Shown: positions 8,534 through 18,159, counted from the first letter of the stretch. The stretch is DNA of 64,000 nt from an uncultured Granulosicoccus sp. (GCA_947495035.1 CANLXI010000017.1:62001-126000), one strand, 5' to 3'. Numbers and translations are program-made. The notes: a model not told the origin generated them from the sequence alone.

Positions 8534-9201
8534 TCGCCAGCCCCGAGCAGATTGCCGGTATCGGATTTACCTCGCAACGCACTCGAAGCCGCATGATCCG
8601 TCGCCTGATCGATCGCGGCATCGAGAACGAAGCCCTGTTGCAGGTCATGGCCTCGGTGCCGCGGCATCTGTTCGTCGATGAGGCGATTGCCTCACGTGCC
8701 TACGAGGATGTGGCTCTGCCCATCGGTGAAGGACAGACCATCTCGCAGCCCTATGCGGTGGCTCGCATGACGGAAATCCTGCTCGAGGACGGTCCGCTGA
8801 ACCGTGTGCTGGAAGTGGGAACCGGTTCAGGTTATCAGGCCGCCGTGCTGTCTCGACTGGTCGAAGCGGTGTTCACGGTGGAGCGCATCGGTTCCCTGCT
8901 GGAGCGGGCACGCCGGCGTTTCAGGGCATTGCAGTATCACAATATTCATTCGCGCTACAGTGACGGTGGCTGGGGCTGGTCCAGTCATGGCCCGTATGAC
9001 GGTATCATCGTGACCGCGGCCCCGCCGAGTATCCCCGAACCTCTGCTGGAACAGCTTGCCATTGGCGGCCGCATGATCGTACCGGTGGGTGAGCAGAGCG
9101 GCATGCAGGCGTTGACGATCATTACCCGAACGCGGCAGGGATTCAGTCAATATCGTGAATGTGACGTGAAATTTGTGCCTTTTCTTTCTGGTAAGTCCTG
9201 A
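8530..9201 (+). CDS. pcm: Protein-L-isoaspartate O-methyltransferase
   Basis: A 223-residue class I SAM-dependent methyltransferase that repairs isoaspartyl damage in proteins. The GTG start at 8530 overlaps the surE stop. Motifs in order are VPRHLFVDEA, the family signature ALPIGEGQTISQPYAVA, the SAM-binding LEVGTGSGYQAAVLS, YDGIIVTAAPPSIPEPLLEQL and the GGRMIVPVG segment. Length and order match Pcm. The surE-pcm overlap and the downstream nlpD-rpoS pair are the standard stress-survival arrangement. Confidence 0.95.
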   Translation: MIASPEQIAGIGFTSQRTRSRMIRRLIDRGIENEALLQVMASVPRHLFVDEAIASRAYEDVALPIGEGQTISQPYAVARMTEILLEDGPLNRVLEVGTGSGYQAAVLSRLVEAVFTVERIGSLLERARRRFRALQYHNIHSRYSDGGWGWSSHGPYDGIIVTAAPPSIPEPLLEQLAIGGRMIVPVGEQSGMQALTIITRTRQGFSQYRECDVKFVPFLSGKS

Positions 9202-9291
9202 GCAGGCAACTACACTTCCTTGATCGTGAGTGAATCTGTCACGTCCTGCCGGATGGTGATGGCGAACACAAACAGTATTATCGAGTGATCC

Positions 9292-10335
9292 ATGAAGCTT
9301 CTGCAACGCGTTTGCTGCCTGACCGTTCTGTCCCTGACTGTCTCGGGCTGCGTGTCAGTGCCCAGAGTCGAGGAAAGCCTGAACAGTCTCGATCTGGACT
9401 CGGGCACCTATGTGGTGCGGGCCGGGGATACGCTGGAGAGTATCGCCTTTCGCTACAAGCTCTCACCGAATGAGCTGGCAGCTCTGAACCCGGACAAGGG
9501 CAGGCATTTTGCGGCCGGCACCCATCTGAACATTCGTTCGGCATCCAACGCGCGGGAGAGCTATCGCTCGGAGGCTGCCTGGGCAGAAGCGCAGCAGCCC
9601 GCCGCGGCATCGGCGCCACGACGTGACCCTTATCGGGATGAACGGGATGATCGCGCCGTGGTATCTCGCGTCGAAACACCCAGGGCAGTACCGCAGACGC
9701 AGCCGCAGCGCCATGAAGTGCCCGAGAACCGATCGGTATTCACACCGGCGGTCAACGCCGTGGTCTCCGATGTGACACTGCTCGATACCCGCAAGCCGTA
9801 TCGGCGACCGGAAGCCCCGGTGCAGGAGATTGCGCCGGAAACTCCTCAGCCCATGGTGCCGCGCGAGTCGACCTTTGCCGGTCGGGAGATCGTTGAAGAG
9901 GAATATGCCGGCAATGATGCCTTGCTTGACAGCCGGGGGGTGAGCGATCGATTGCAGCCCCTGGTCGGCAGCTGGACCTGGCCGACGCAGGGACCGGTGG
10001 CCCGCGGATTCGCACCGATTCAGGAAGGACGACATGGCGTCGACATTGCCGGTGTTCCCGGGCAACCCGTGGTAGCCGTGAAGGATGGTGTGGTGGCCTA
10101 CTCGGGCAAGGATCCCAGCGGTTCGGGCAATCTGATCATCGTCAAGCACGATGGATCGCTGCTGACGGCCTATTCCCACACCAAGGATCTGTATGTCGCA
10201 GAGAACGACACCGTCAGGGCAGGGGATCCGATCGGTACGCTGGGCTGGAACGCGCAACAGGAGTCTGTGCTCAGGTTCGAGGTACGCAAGGATGGCAATT
10301 CATTGAATCCGATGGATTTTCTTTCCGCTCGGTAA
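9292..10335 (+). CDS. nlpD: LysM/M23 murein hydrolase activator lipoprotein NlpD
   Basis: A 347-residue lipoprotein with signal peptide and lipobox LTVSGC (Cys near residue 19). A LysM domain follows (YVVRAGDTLESIAFRYKL, residues about 42-85), then a long Pro/Glu/Arg-rich linker, then a C-terminal M23/LytM domain from about residue 230 (PTQGPVARGFAP, HGVDIAGVPGQPVVAV). The second zinc-site motif reads AYSHTKDLYV and the conserved HxH is missing, which fits the degenerate LytM domain of NlpD: it activates amidases such as AmiC at the septum and is not itself a peptidase. The rpoS promoter of enterobacteria lies inside nlpD; here a further 144-bp gap precedes rpoS. Confidence 0.93.
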   Translation: MKLLQRVCCLTVLSLTVSGCVSVPRVEESLNSLDLDSGTYVVRAGDTLESIAFRYKLSPNELAALNPDKGRHFAAGTHLNIRSASNARESYRSEAAWAEAQQPAAASAPRRDPYRDERDDRAVVSRVETPRAVPQTQPQRHEVPENRSVFTPAVNAVVSDVTLLDTRKPYRRPEAPVQEIAPETPQPMVPRESTFAGREIVEEEYAGNDALLDSRGVSDRLQPLVGSWTWPTQGPVARGFAPIQEGRHGVDIAGVPGQPVVAVKDGVVAYSGKDPSGSGNLIIVKHDGSLLTAYSHTKDLYVAENDTVRAGDPIGTLGWNAQQESVLRFEVRKDGNSLNPMDFLSAR

Positions 10336-10479
10336 TGCAACTTTTCATGAGTCTCGCGCCTTGCAGGCACAGGCGAGTAACAGTGTCCCGGGGAATTTAT
10401 ACGTTAGTCCATGGAAATTGCATTAGCAAGTCGATCTAAGTTGCTTTAATATATAAAAAAAACAGCAAGAGAGTGTCTC

Positions 10480-11469
10480 ATGACACAGCATTGGGGAAAT
10501 TTCACGATGTCCACTGACGACCGCGCCGGCTGGAGCCGACGAGGTAGTAGTGGGTCTTCAACTGCCGCTGCAATCAGCGATGACGACTCTGGCGAGAAGA
10601 TCACTGCCAGCAAGTTGCGGGATGGTTCGAGGAAGGAGATGGACGCCACGCGTCTGTATCTGAAGGAAATCGAACATTCAGAGCTTCTGACTGCCGACGA
10701 GGAAAAGATGTACACCCGTCTGGCTCAGAAAGGTTGCGAGAAGTCTCGTGCCAAGATGATCGAATGCAATCTGCGCCTGGTGGTCAAGATTGCTCGCCGC
10801 TACATGAACCGTGGGCTGGCCCTGCTGGATCTCATCGAAGAAGGCAATCTGGGGCTGATTCACTCGGTCGAGAAATTCGACCCCGAGCGCGGCTTTCGCT
10901 TCTCCACCTACGCGACCTGGTGGATTCGCCAGACCATCGAACGTGGCCTGATGAACCAGACACGCACCATTCGTCTGCCGATTCATGTCGTGAAAGAGAT
11001 GAATGTCTACATCAAGGCCGAGCGTCGTCTGCAACAGTCACTGGATCGTGAGCCAACGGCAGAAGACATCGCGGCTCTGACGGAACGACCGGTGGAAGAC
11101 GTGATTCGCCTGCTGGGACTGCGTGATCGAGTCACCTCTGTGGATGTGGCCATCGGCAAGGACGGCGAACGACCACTGCTGGACATCATTCCTGACGAAA
11201 ACAACGTGGATCCATCCATGGTGCTGCAGGACGAGACGGTGAACTCCAACATCAACGACTGGTTGCTGAAGCTCGAATCCAAACAGCGCGAAGTGCTGGT
11301 ACGACGCTTTGGACTGCACGGCCACGAGAAGTGCACACTCGAGGAAGTCGGTCAGGAACTGGGCGTGACTCGCGAGCGAGTCCGGCAGATCCAGATGGAA
11401 GCGCTGAAGCGATTGCGCCGGATTCTGGAAGGCAGTGGCTATTCCGCAGAAAATCTGTTTCTGGCCTGA
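10480..11469 (+). CDS. rpoS: RNA polymerase sigma factor RpoS (sigma-38)
   Basis: A 329-residue group 2 sigma-70 factor. Region 1.2 ([20 protein letters not shown]) is followed by region 2 ([20 protein letters not shown], then [18 protein letters not shown] and [17 protein letters not shown] for -10 recognition and melting), region 3, and region 4 with the helix-turn-helix [19 protein letters not shown]. Position after nlpD and the absence of a long region 1.1 separate it from RpoD and identify it as the stationary-phase and general-stress sigma factor. The start may be the ATG at 10480 or the one at 10507; the N-terminal extension is Ser/Gly-rich. A 144-nt leader with an A/T-rich stretch at 10447-10464 precedes it. 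Confidence 0.95.
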   Translation: MTQHWGNFTMSTDDRAGWSRRGSSGSSTAAAISDDDSGEKITASKLRDGSRKEMDATRLYLKEIEHSELLTADEEKMYTRLAQKGCEKSRAKMIECNLRLVVKIARRYMNRGLALLDLIEEGNLGLIHSVEKFDPERGFRFSTYATWWIRQTIERGLMNQTRTIRLPIHVVKEMNVYIKAERRLQQSLDREPTAEDIAALTERPVEDVIRLLGLRDRVTSVDVAIGKDGERPLLDIIPDENNVDPSMVLQDETVNSNINDWLLKLESKQREVLVRRFGLHGHEKCTLEEVGQELGVTRERVRQIQMEALKRLRRILEGSGYSAENLFLA

Positions 11470-11538
11470 GTTCGGCGGCTGATACGAGACCCGTTGCCGC
11501 CGTGATCGCACACGGTGGCACGCAGTCGCACCCCGAGT

Positions 11539-11850
11539 TCAGGACTCCGTGCGCAGCCGGTTCTGTTGAAACCGGCTGATCTCCTGTTCGACATCCCTGA
11601 CAAAGCGGCTCATGCCGGCCAGAACGGCCGCATTGTAGTATTCATCGCCGGCTTTCAATGCATCGACGGCAGACGCCATGTCAGCATGTGCCGCTTTCGA
11701 GCGCAATTCCAGCCTGTCGATCGCAACCCATTGCTCTTCATTCGGCACCCTGTGCGCCAGGGTGCTGGCTTGCCTATTGTCCACTGACGAGTATGCCAGT
11801 GACTTCGTCAACGCATCGAATTCGGCAATGACCGTGTAGGACCGTTCCAC
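11539..11850 (-). CDS. Hypothetical small protein
   Basis: A 103-residue frame starting at GTG 11848-11850, predicted mostly helical and soluble (AEFDALTKSLAY, RSKAAHADMASAVDALKAG, MSRFVRDVEQEISRFQ). I do not recognise it. The frame stays open well upstream of the GTG, to beyond 12000, without another standard start codon, so the true start or a disrupted 5' end is uncertain. The extreme 3' end contains a 9-bp hairpin (11554-11578) that could also serve as the rpoS terminator. It faces rpoS convergently. Confidence 0.45.
   Translation of the reverse strand: MERSYTVIAEFDALTKSLAYSSVDNRQASTLAHRVPNEEQWVAIDRLELRSKAAHADMASAVDALKAGDEYYNAAVLAGMSRFVRDVEQEISRFQQNRLRTES
11554..11578. terminator. Possible rpoS-downstream hairpin
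   Basis: CAGCCGGTT and AACCGGCTG form a 9-bp perfect stem around a seven-base loop, 85 bases after the rpoS stop. It sits inside the 3' end of the small convergent frame and is followed by GATCTCCTGTTC and no clean T-run, so it is a weak intrinsic terminator candidate. Confidence 0.35.
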
Positions 11851-12057
11851 ATTGCATTGAGCCTGATGATTGAAGTTACTCAGGGATAAAACGCACGTAG
11901 CGAGATTCGGTTGACCGCAGAGTACATGGCAGACACCGACGTCACTGCTTGTGATGGTGTGTAGCGGCGGATGCAGTCGCCGGAATCGCCAAGCGGAGCG
12001 CTTGCCTGCCTGGCTGCAGGCGATTTCCGGCCGTGCAGGTGGGTAGAGGTGGCGGAG

Positions 12058-12399
12058 TCAATCCTCCTTGAGCGGATCATGTCCCCAGTTCATCAGTGAA
12101 TGACGCCAGTTCGAGTGTTCCTTGCCTTCATCCGGTCCGCCCTGCGACAAGTGGCGCTTGATGTAGCCCACAACCTTGGCCATGTGGTCCCACTGATCAT
12201 CGCTGATGTCATCCTTGTTGCTGCGCTTGATCTCGACGATGCGGCGCCCGGAGGCGTGTCCGGTGCTCTCCCCGTCGTCGCTGTCGCCGACCGATTTCGA
12301 GTCATCGGTCTCCAGCCAGTCTTGCAGTTCCTGTGGCGCCATATTGACCAGATCGCGCCATTCCGACCAGATTTCCTCGCGTGATTTCGATGATGACAT
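12058..12399 (-). CDS. DUF3140 protein
   Basis: A 113-residue hydrophilic protein matching the DUF3140 pattern: N-terminal EEIWSEWRDLVNMAPQELQDW, a short acidic Ser/Asp linker, GHASGRRIVEIKR, then MAKVVGYIKRHLSQGG and the very characteristic C-terminal SLMNWGHDPLKED. The function of the family is unknown; it occurs in soil and marine bacteria and often beside stress or DNA-binding genes. It is a single gene here, with the convergent hypothetical gene on one side and the divergent PEP mutase relative on the other. Confidence 0.85.
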   Translation of the reverse strand: MSSSKSREEIWSEWRDLVNMAPQELQDWLETDDSKSVGDSDDGESTGHASGRRIVEIKRSNKDDISDDQWDHMAKVVGYIKRHLSQGGPDEGKEHSNWRHSLMNWGHDPLKED

Positions 12400-12572
12400 G
12401 ATTGATTCCCGTGGAGCTGATGAAGGCAGGGGCCTGCTTCTGACAAGGCCAAAACTAGCCTGAAACAGGCAGACAGGAGAACGACTTGCAATTTGTTCTC
12501 GCGTCGAACGCGGTAAGCTGGAATGCGAGATGACGGCTGATTCCCGGCCCGACCACTGGAGACACCACTGTC

Positions 12573-13418
12573 ATGAGCATGCAATCAGGTTCACGCTTTC
12601 GCGATCTGCACCGTCCCGGCAAGCCCTTCGTCCTTGCCAATGCCTGGGATGCCGGATCGGCAAGGATGCTCGAAGCTCTCGGCGCCGAAGCCATCGGGAC
12701 TTCCTCGGCCGCGCACGCATTCACTCTGGGCAGGCCGGACATGGGCCATGTAACCCGGGACGAAGCTCTGGCGCATGCAAGCGACCTGGTAGCCGCCGTG
12801 AAAGTGCCGGTTTCCGGCGACTTCGAGAATGGTTTCGGCGATGACCCCGATACCTGCGCCATGACGGTGAAACTGGCGTTCGAGGCCGGTCTTGCCGGTA
12901 TCTCCATTGAAGATACTGCACTGCCTTCGGCCACGCCCTATGAGCGCGCGCTGGCCGTTGAACGCATTCGTGCGGCCTGCGCTGCTGCGCGCGCACTGCC
13001 TGGCGACTTCGTGCTGGTGGCACGCGCCGACGGCGTGATGAATGGCCAGTACGACATCGATGAAGCATTGGCGCGCCTGGCCGGTTACGAGGCGGCGGGT
13101 GCCGATTGTGTGTATGTGCCCTTGCCGGGTACGCTGGAGGATCAGGCTCGCATCTGCGCAGCCACGGAACTTCCGGTGAATGCGCTGGCTGCGGGTCCTT
13201 TCACCCGCCATAGCTGGGGGCAGTTCGCCGCCGCCGGAGTGGCTCGCATATCCCTGGGTTCGGCCCTTGCACGAGCCACACATCGTCTTATCGTCGACGC
13301 CGGCAGCGCCATGTTCGAACAGGGCGATTTCTCATTGTTGTCGAAGTCGATATCGGGAGACGTGGTGGATGGTCTGGTGAGTCGTCAGGGGGACTCGGCG
13401 CTGTTTTCGAAGAAATAG
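12573..13418 (+). CDS. Isocitrate lyase/PEP mutase-family protein
   Basis: A 281-residue alpha/beta-barrel protein of the ICL/PEPM superfamily. It begins with the FRDLHRPGKPFVLANAWDAG segment and continues with GDFENGFGDDPD (substrate and Mg region), AGISIEDTALP (Mg-binding Glu-Asp), ARADGVMNGQYDIDEALARL and GADCVYVPLPG. The canonical lyase Cys motif KKCGH is absent, so it is neither isocitrate lyase nor classical 2-methylisocitrate lyase; oxaloacetate decarboxylase-like or C-C lyase activity on a 2-hydroxy diacid is possible. It is a single gene; the reaction cannot be fixed from sequence. Confidence 0.82.
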   Translation: MSMQSGSRFRDLHRPGKPFVLANAWDAGSARMLEALGAEAIGTSSAAHAFTLGRPDMGHVTRDEALAHASDLVAAVKVPVSGDFENGFGDDPDTCAMTVKLAFEAGLAGISIEDTALPSATPYERALAVERIRAACAAARALPGDFVLVARADGVMNGQYDIDEALARLAGYEAAGADCVYVPLPGTLEDQARICAATELPVNALAAGPFTRHSWGQFAAAGVARISLGSALARATHRLIVDAGSAMFEQGDFSLLSKSISGDVVDGLVSRQGDSALFSKK

Positions 13419-13842
13419 AGCAACTCCAATCTGCAGAAATAGCAATTTGTTATAAACATATAGAAGTATATATGTTATAAAGTCAACTGCAGATCATCAA
13501 TGGGTTCGGATCAGTCGACAAGTTGGGGTGATGCCCGGTCGATTGGCAGTGGGCATGACGGCCAACTCGCCAAGCTCGGTCTGCGGCCCGGGTGTTTCGC
13601 CCGGGTTGAACACTGACCTCGGGAGAACCAACAATCTTGCTCACTCAGCCCATTGCATCGGCCTTCAGGCGTGATGAGCATCGGCAGATTCGCAAGGTCG
13701 AAGGTCTGGTGAGTTGCATCTGGTGGAGAGTTGGCGTGCGGGTGGGTGGTGCCGACCTGTGGGCAAGTCTGCAGCTCGGCAGGAATTCGCTGCTCGGATC
13801 GTTTGCCGATGACGGTAGTTCTTGTCCTGGACCCGAGGCCTC
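13419..13842. other. 424-bp intergenic region before the SulP gene
   Basis: No supportable gene. It contains the AT-rich dyad at 13449-13481 (listed separately) and a repeated GCCCGGGT about 100 bases further on (around 13588-13612) that can fold on itself because CCCGGG is self-complementary. A 69-codon frame at 13637-13846 has no recognisable content. Confidence 0.5.
13449..13481. promoter_or_regulatory. AT-rich inverted repeat, candidate operator (site 1)
   Basis: TTATAAACATATA (13450-13462) faces TATATATGTTATAA (13467-13480) across GAAG. Read outwards, both arms give an A-rich stretch ending in ACATATA. The same half-site recurs at 18302-18340, 29959-29998 and 31608-31623, with a related dyad at 32494-32530, all in front of genes of the catabolic region. 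A single regulator, most simply the GntR protein at 30876-31583, is the inferred binder. Confidence 0.6.
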
Positions 13843-15669
13843 ATGACCGGTTCCTGGCTATTGGGGAAATTCTCCTTACGACGTCCATGGCATGCAGCAG
13901 TGACGCTGGATACCTTGCGGGAGGATGCGCTCGCAGGCCTGACCAATGCAGCCATCGTCCTGCCTCAGGGAGTGGCCTTTGCAGTCATCGCCGGTCTTCC
14001 GCCGGAGTATGGATTGTTCACGGCCATGATCACGCCGGTGATTGCAGCCATCTGGGGTTCATCCATGGTGATGGTGTCGGGACCAACTACGGCGATATCG
14101 GCGGTGATGTTCGCCTCGTTGTCGCAGTTTGCGCCACCGGGTACGCCTCTCTACGTGCAGTTTGCGCTTGCATTGACGATTGTCGCCGGTCTGTTTCAAT
14201 TGCTGGCAGGCGTTTTTCGGCTGGGAGGACTGATCTCCTTCATCTCGCATTCCGTCATGGTCGGGTTCACAGCCGCAGCAGCGTTGCTGATCGGTGCGTC
14301 GCAGATTGGCGGAGCGCTCGGAATCAGCGTAGATGGCGGCGGCGGGGTGGCCGAGCGGATCATGCAGGTCGCCGATCACTGGCGAATGGTCAATCCGGTG
14401 GCCATGATGATCGCCTTGACGACTCTGGTGACGATCATCGTCTGTCAACGCTTGAGCAAGCGCATACCGTCCTATCTGTTGGCATTGTTTGTCGGATCGG
14501 CTATCGGCGAGGTGCTGGCAGCGGAGGAGGCCGGCGTGGCAATGTTCCAGAAGCTGCCTTCCATCGTGCCGGCGATGACTGTTCCGGAGGTTTCGCTGTC
14601 GGACATCTCTGCGCTGATGCCCGCTGCTCTGTCGGTTGCCTTTGTCGGGCTGCTGGAAGCGATCAGCATCGGTCGCTCGTTTGCAATGCGACGCCAGGAA
14701 CGGTATGACTCCAATCAGGAAATCGTGGGTCAAGGCATGTCGAATGTCGTAGCCGGATTTTTCCAGGCCTATGCGGGCTCCGGATCCTTTACCCGTTCGG
14801 CCTTGAATCTGGAGTCTGGCGCTCGCACCCCGCTGGCAGCGATTCTGGCGGCACTCTTCCTGTTCATCCTGCTGTTCCTGGTTGCACCTCTGGTCGATCG
14901 AATTCCCAAGCCGGCGGTGGCTGGTATCGTCATCTATGTGGCCTGGCGCCTGATCAGCTTCGTCGAAATTCATCACATCCTGCGCAGTAGCCGCAGTGAA
15001 ACGCTGATCCTCAGTCTGACCTTTCTGGCTGGTGTGACCACTGAGCTGGAGAACGCAATATTTGTCGGAGTTATAACTTCGCTTGCCGTATTTCTGCACC
15101 GTAGCGCGCGTCCACATCTGGCTGAGATCTCGCCCATCGTCTATCACGGTCGCAGGTTGTTGCGTGGTGTGGACTACCACGCGCTTGAGCAATGCCCGCA
15201 AATCAGTGTGTTGCGTCTGGAAGGACCTTTGTTCTTTGGCTCGGTTGAACATGTGGAATCCGAGCTTCGTCGCTTCGAGAGTCGAGCTCCGAATCGCAAC
15301 TTGAAGGTTCTGGCCCTGAAAGGGCTGGGAAAGATCGACCTGTCCGGTGTTGATCTGCTGGTGTCAGAGTATCTGAGGTCTCGCAAGGCAGGCGGCGATC
15401 TGCATGTCGTGATCGCCTACAAGGAAACCGTGCTGGCGCTCAAACGGATGAATCTTTTTTCGGTCATCGACAAGTCCAGGGTTCATCCGAGCAAGGCTGA
15501 AGCGATCGGTGCTGTCATGGAGCAGGTTGATCCGGACATCTGTGCCGGATGCCGCATTCGGGCCTTTGTCGAGTGCGCAGGCAAACCAGCCCCTGACGGA
15601 GTTTCTCGAGAAAGCACGCCACCGGTCGTGGACGCGCTTGGTACGCATGGAATGAGTTTCAGGGACTGA
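13843..15669 (+). CDS. SulP-family anion transporter with STAS domain
   Basis: About 608 residues. An N-terminal SulP membrane domain of 12-14 helices (DALAGLTNAAIVLPQGVAFA and GLPPEYGLFTAMITPVIAA are the family signature) is followed by a cytoplasmic STAS domain from about residue 440 (CPQISVLRLEGPLFFGSVEH). The extreme C-terminus carries a Cys motif, DPDICAGCRIRAFVEC, found in a subset of bacterial SulP proteins and possibly redox- or metal-sensitive. SulP proteins move sulfate, bicarbonate or dicarboxylates; the substrate here is unknown. The ATG at 13843 is preferred over an upstream TTG (13822). It precedes the aldehyde dehydrogenase by 117 bp. Confidence 0.92.
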   Translation: MTGSWLLGKFSLRRPWHAAVTLDTLREDALAGLTNAAIVLPQGVAFAVIAGLPPEYGLFTAMITPVIAAIWGSSMVMVSGPTTAISAVMFASLSQFAPPGTPLYVQFALALTIVAGLFQLLAGVFRLGGLISFISHSVMVGFTAAAALLIGASQIGGALGISVDGGGGVAERIMQVADHWRMVNPVAMMIALTTLVTIIVCQRLSKRIPSYLLALFVGSAIGEVLAAEEAGVAMFQKLPSIVPAMTVPEVSLSDISALMPAALSVAFVGLLEAISIGRSFAMRRQERYDSNQEIVGQGMSNVVAGFFQAYAGSGSFTRSALNLESGARTPLAAILAALFLFILLFLVAPLVDRIPKPAVAGIVIYVAWRLISFVEIHHILRSSRSETLILSLTFLAGVTTELENAIFVGVITSLAVFLHRSARPHLAEISPIVYHGRRLLRGVDYHALEQCPQISVLRLEGPLFFGSVEHVESELRRFESRAPNRNLKVLALKGLGKIDLSGVDLLVSEYLRSRKAGGDLHVVIAYKETVLALKRMNLFSVIDKSRVHPSKAEAIGAVMEQVDPDICAGCRIRAFVECAGKPAPDGVSRESTPPVVDALGTHGMSFRD

Positions 15670-15786
15670 TGCGGAACGCCATGAGCTCAGATTCCACACA
15701 ATGCAAGTTTGTACATCCATTACATCCTGTGAACACTGCACGTAGTGACAAGCGTTGCATCATCACGACAACACGAGAATGAAAAC

Positions 15787-17229
15787 ATGAATGACTATCC
15801 CGAACTGAGATTGTTGATCGACGGCGAGTGGCGTGGCGGCTCGACGGGAGCAACGCAGGATGTGATCAATCCAGCGACCGAAGAAGTTCTGGGTGCTCTT
15901 CCGGTTGCCTCGGCTGAGGATCTTGACGCGGCCCTTGAATCGTCCGGGCGTGGCTTCGCAATCTGGCGGGCCATGTCCTGTTATGAGCGAGCTCGAATCA
16001 TGATGATGGCAGCGCAGCTGATCCGCGAACGCAACGAGTTGATTGCAATTGCCGTGACACTGGAGAACGGCAAACCCCTGGCAGAGTCTCGCATGGAAGT
16101 CGGAACGGTGGCCGATATTCTCGAGTTCAGCGCAGAGGAAGGAAAACGTCTGCATGGGAGAATCGTCGAGGGACGTGCAGCTGGCGTTCAGCATCATGTG
16201 GTCAAGGAGCCGGTTGGAGTCTGCCTTGCAATAACGCCCTGGAATTTTCCGATCAATACGGTCGCCAAGAAAACCGGGGCAGCGCTGGGTGCGGGATGTT
16301 CACTGATTCTCAAGGCATCGAACGAGACACCGGCATCTGCCATTCTGCTGGTGCAGGCGTTGATGGATGCAGGCCTGCCTGCGGGCGTGGTGAATGTCGT
16401 CTTCGGTCCCTCCGCGCAATTGACCCGCCATCTGATGTCATCCAGCATCGTTCGCAAGGTGTCGCTGACAGGCTCGGTGCCTGTTGGCAAGCAGTTGGCG
16501 GCAATGGCAGCCGACAGGATGCAACGATTGACCATGGAACTGGGAGGTCATGCCCCTGTCGTCGTGTTTGATGATGTGGATATCGGCAAGGCTGTCGACC
16601 TGCTGGTGCCGGGCAAGTTTCGCAATGCCGGGCAGATCTGTATTTCGCCGACTCGCTTCTTCGTGCAGGAGGCGATTTACTCGGATTTCGTCAAGGCCTT
16701 CAGCGAACGAGCTGCAGCTATCAAGGTGGGTGATGGCATGACTCGGGGTACCATGATGGGGCCATTGGCCAATGCACGCAGGCTGGCTGCGATGGATGAC
16801 TTCGTGGCCGATGCGAAGTCTCGTGGATCGACCATCACGACGGGTGGCGAACGAGTGGGTGAACGAGGCTATTTCTTCGCACCAACCGTGATCGAGAATG
16901 CCGCGGACGACAGTCTGCTCATGACCGAGGAGCCGTTCGGTCCGATGGCACCGATGACGCGATTCCGTTCGATCGATGAAGTGGCCGAACGCGCCAACGC
17001 GCTGGAGCTTGGTCTGGCATCGTATGCCTTGACCAATTCACTGGAGCGCGCGACGCGAATTGGCGAAGCGTTGCAGGCCGGCATGGTTGGCATCAATACG
17101 GTGGCAATAGCCATTCCGGAAACCCCGTTTGGTGGGGTCAAGGAAAGTGGTTACGGTGTCGAGGGTGGCCCCGAAAGTCTGGATCATTATGTCGTGCCGA
17201 AGTCCATCGCCATGAAGCCAGGCTTGTAA
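15787..17229 (+). CDS. NAD(P)-dependent aldehyde dehydrogenase (succinate-semialdehyde dehydrogenase-like)
   Basis: A 480-residue aldehyde dehydrogenase. The fold landmarks are ITPWNFPINTVAKKTGAAL (coenzyme binding), VSLTGSVPVGKQL, the general-base Glu in MELGGHAPVVVFDD, the catalytic Cys in FRNAGQICISPTRF, EEPFGPMAP and the late ETPFGGVKESGYG. The last motif and the length resemble the GabD/succinate-semialdehyde group, but related enzymes oxidise many semialdehydes. It follows the SulP gene on the same strand and is closed by a good hairpin terminator at 17264-17288. In context it probably oxidises an aldehyde intermediate of the neighbouring catabolic route. Confidence 0.92.
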   Translation: MNDYPELRLLIDGEWRGGSTGATQDVINPATEEVLGALPVASAEDLDAALESSGRGFAIWRAMSCYERARIMMMAAQLIRERNELIAIAVTLENGKPLAESRMEVGTVADILEFSAEEGKRLHGRIVEGRAAGVQHHVVKEPVGVCLAITPWNFPINTVAKKTGAALGAGCSLILKASNETPASAILLVQALMDAGLPAGVVNVVFGPSAQLTRHLMSSSIVRKVSLTGSVPVGKQLAAMAADRMQRLTMELGGHAPVVVFDDVDIGKAVDLLVPGKFRNAGQICISPTRFFVQEAIYSDFVKAFSERAAAIKVGDGMTRGTMMGPLANARRLAAMDDFVADAKSRGSTITTGGERVGERGYFFAPTVIENAADDSLLMTEEPFGPMAPMTRFRSIDEVAERANALELGLASYALTNSLERATRIGEALQAGMVGINTVAIAIPETPFGGVKESGYGVEGGPESLDHYVVPKSIAMKPGL

Positions 17230-17263
17230 AAGCCTGATAATCATTACACCGATCATCAGGAAA

Positions 17264-17288
17264 AGGCCACGCGCGATGGGCGTGGCCT
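17264..17288. terminator. Bidirectional terminator between aldehyde dehydrogenase and DUF4437 gene
   Basis: AGGCCACGC-GCGATGG-GCGTGGCCT is a perfect 9-bp stem between two convergent stops (17229 and 17308). It has AAA on the left and CTTC on the right, so it can act on transcripts from both sides. Confidence 0.65.
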
Positions 17289-17307
17289 CTTCGAAGCAGT
17301 CGGATGA

Positions 17308-18159
17308 TCAGGAAGCAGCGAGTACGTAATCGCCTTCGGTGTGCATGTACAGGATGCAATCATCGTCAGACTCACACGCAACCGTGTGTGAGGCCTCTCC
17401 GCGGGACCCGAAATAGCTTCCCGGATTCAAACTGTTGGTTTCTGTCTCGCCTGACATCGTGACTTGCGTGGTGCCTTGAATGGTGACGGCACGCATCAGT
17501 GGGGCATCGGTGCTCAGTGTCCCGTTGTAACCACTTGGCAGTTTGACGAACGTACCATTCTTTTCGTTGCCTTCCAGGCTGCCCCAGAGGAATGCCATCT
17601 GCGCTCCATCATCACCGTCCACCCATTGCACATCCTCGGCATCCAGCCAGACAACATTACGGGCATCGACATTGACCGGAAGTTCATCGCTGGCGAAAGC
17701 CTGGTCGGCCGGTTTGACCAGATAGGGGCCTGACAGGATTTCCAGGAAGATCATCGGGGTCTTGCCATCGGCGCTCTTGGCGGCGGTAATGTGGTTTTCA
17801 CCCAGGGGTTGAGTCCAGAACGAACCGGGTCCCATCCACATGTTGGCTGCGTCGGGATCGTCATTATGAGCGAGCCCATTGATCACGACTGCGCGATAGG
17901 TAATGTTGTGTATGTGTGGTGGGGATGAAAAACCGTCTGCGAAGGTCACCAGCATGCCCGAGGGAACGTCTTCGCGGATATTGCCCCAGAGTGCTCCGGA
18001 CCGAGGACTGGCATCGCCACGTGCCGGGTTGAGCGGGATGAACTTGACATCCGTGTCCCTGACCAGTTCGTTGCCCGGTTCTGCTGCCAGCAGCGGGGTG
18101 TTTGCGGTAGCCAGCAGGCTCAGTGCCAGGCCGAGAGCGTGGTAGCGATTCGATTTCAT
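17308..18159 (-). CDS. Secreted DUF4437 cupin-like protein
   Basis: A 283-residue protein with a cleavable signal peptide (positive start, [16 protein letters not shown], cleavage near residue 26). The mature part is a duplicated cupin: the first half has [29 protein letters not shown] with a metal-binding HxH, and the second half has the [12 protein letters not shown] and [16 protein letters not shown] segments. This is the DUF4437 family, found in the periplasm of marine and soil proteobacteria; no reaction is established. A C-terminal pair of cysteines ([11 protein letters not shown]) could form a disulfide. It is divergent from the SDR-TRAP operon across the dyad at 18302-18340. Confidence 0.8.
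   Translation of the reverse strand: MKSNRYHALGLALSLLATANTPLLAAEPGNELVRDTDVKFIPLNPARGDASPRSGALWGNIREDVPSGMLVTFADGFSSPPHIHNITYRAVVINGLAHNDDPDAANMWMGPGSFWTQPLGENHITAAKSADGKTPMIFLEILSGPYLVKPADQAFASDELPVNVDARNVVWLDAEDVQWVDGDDGAQMAFLWGSLEGNEKNGTFVKLPSGYNGTLSTDAPLMRAVTIQGTTQVTMSGETETNSLNPGSYFGSRGEASHTVACESDDDCILYMHTEGDYVLAAS

Noticed and set aside
13637-13846. 69-codon plus frame before the SulP gene
   Set aside because: No ribosome site, no recognisable content, runs into the SulP start.
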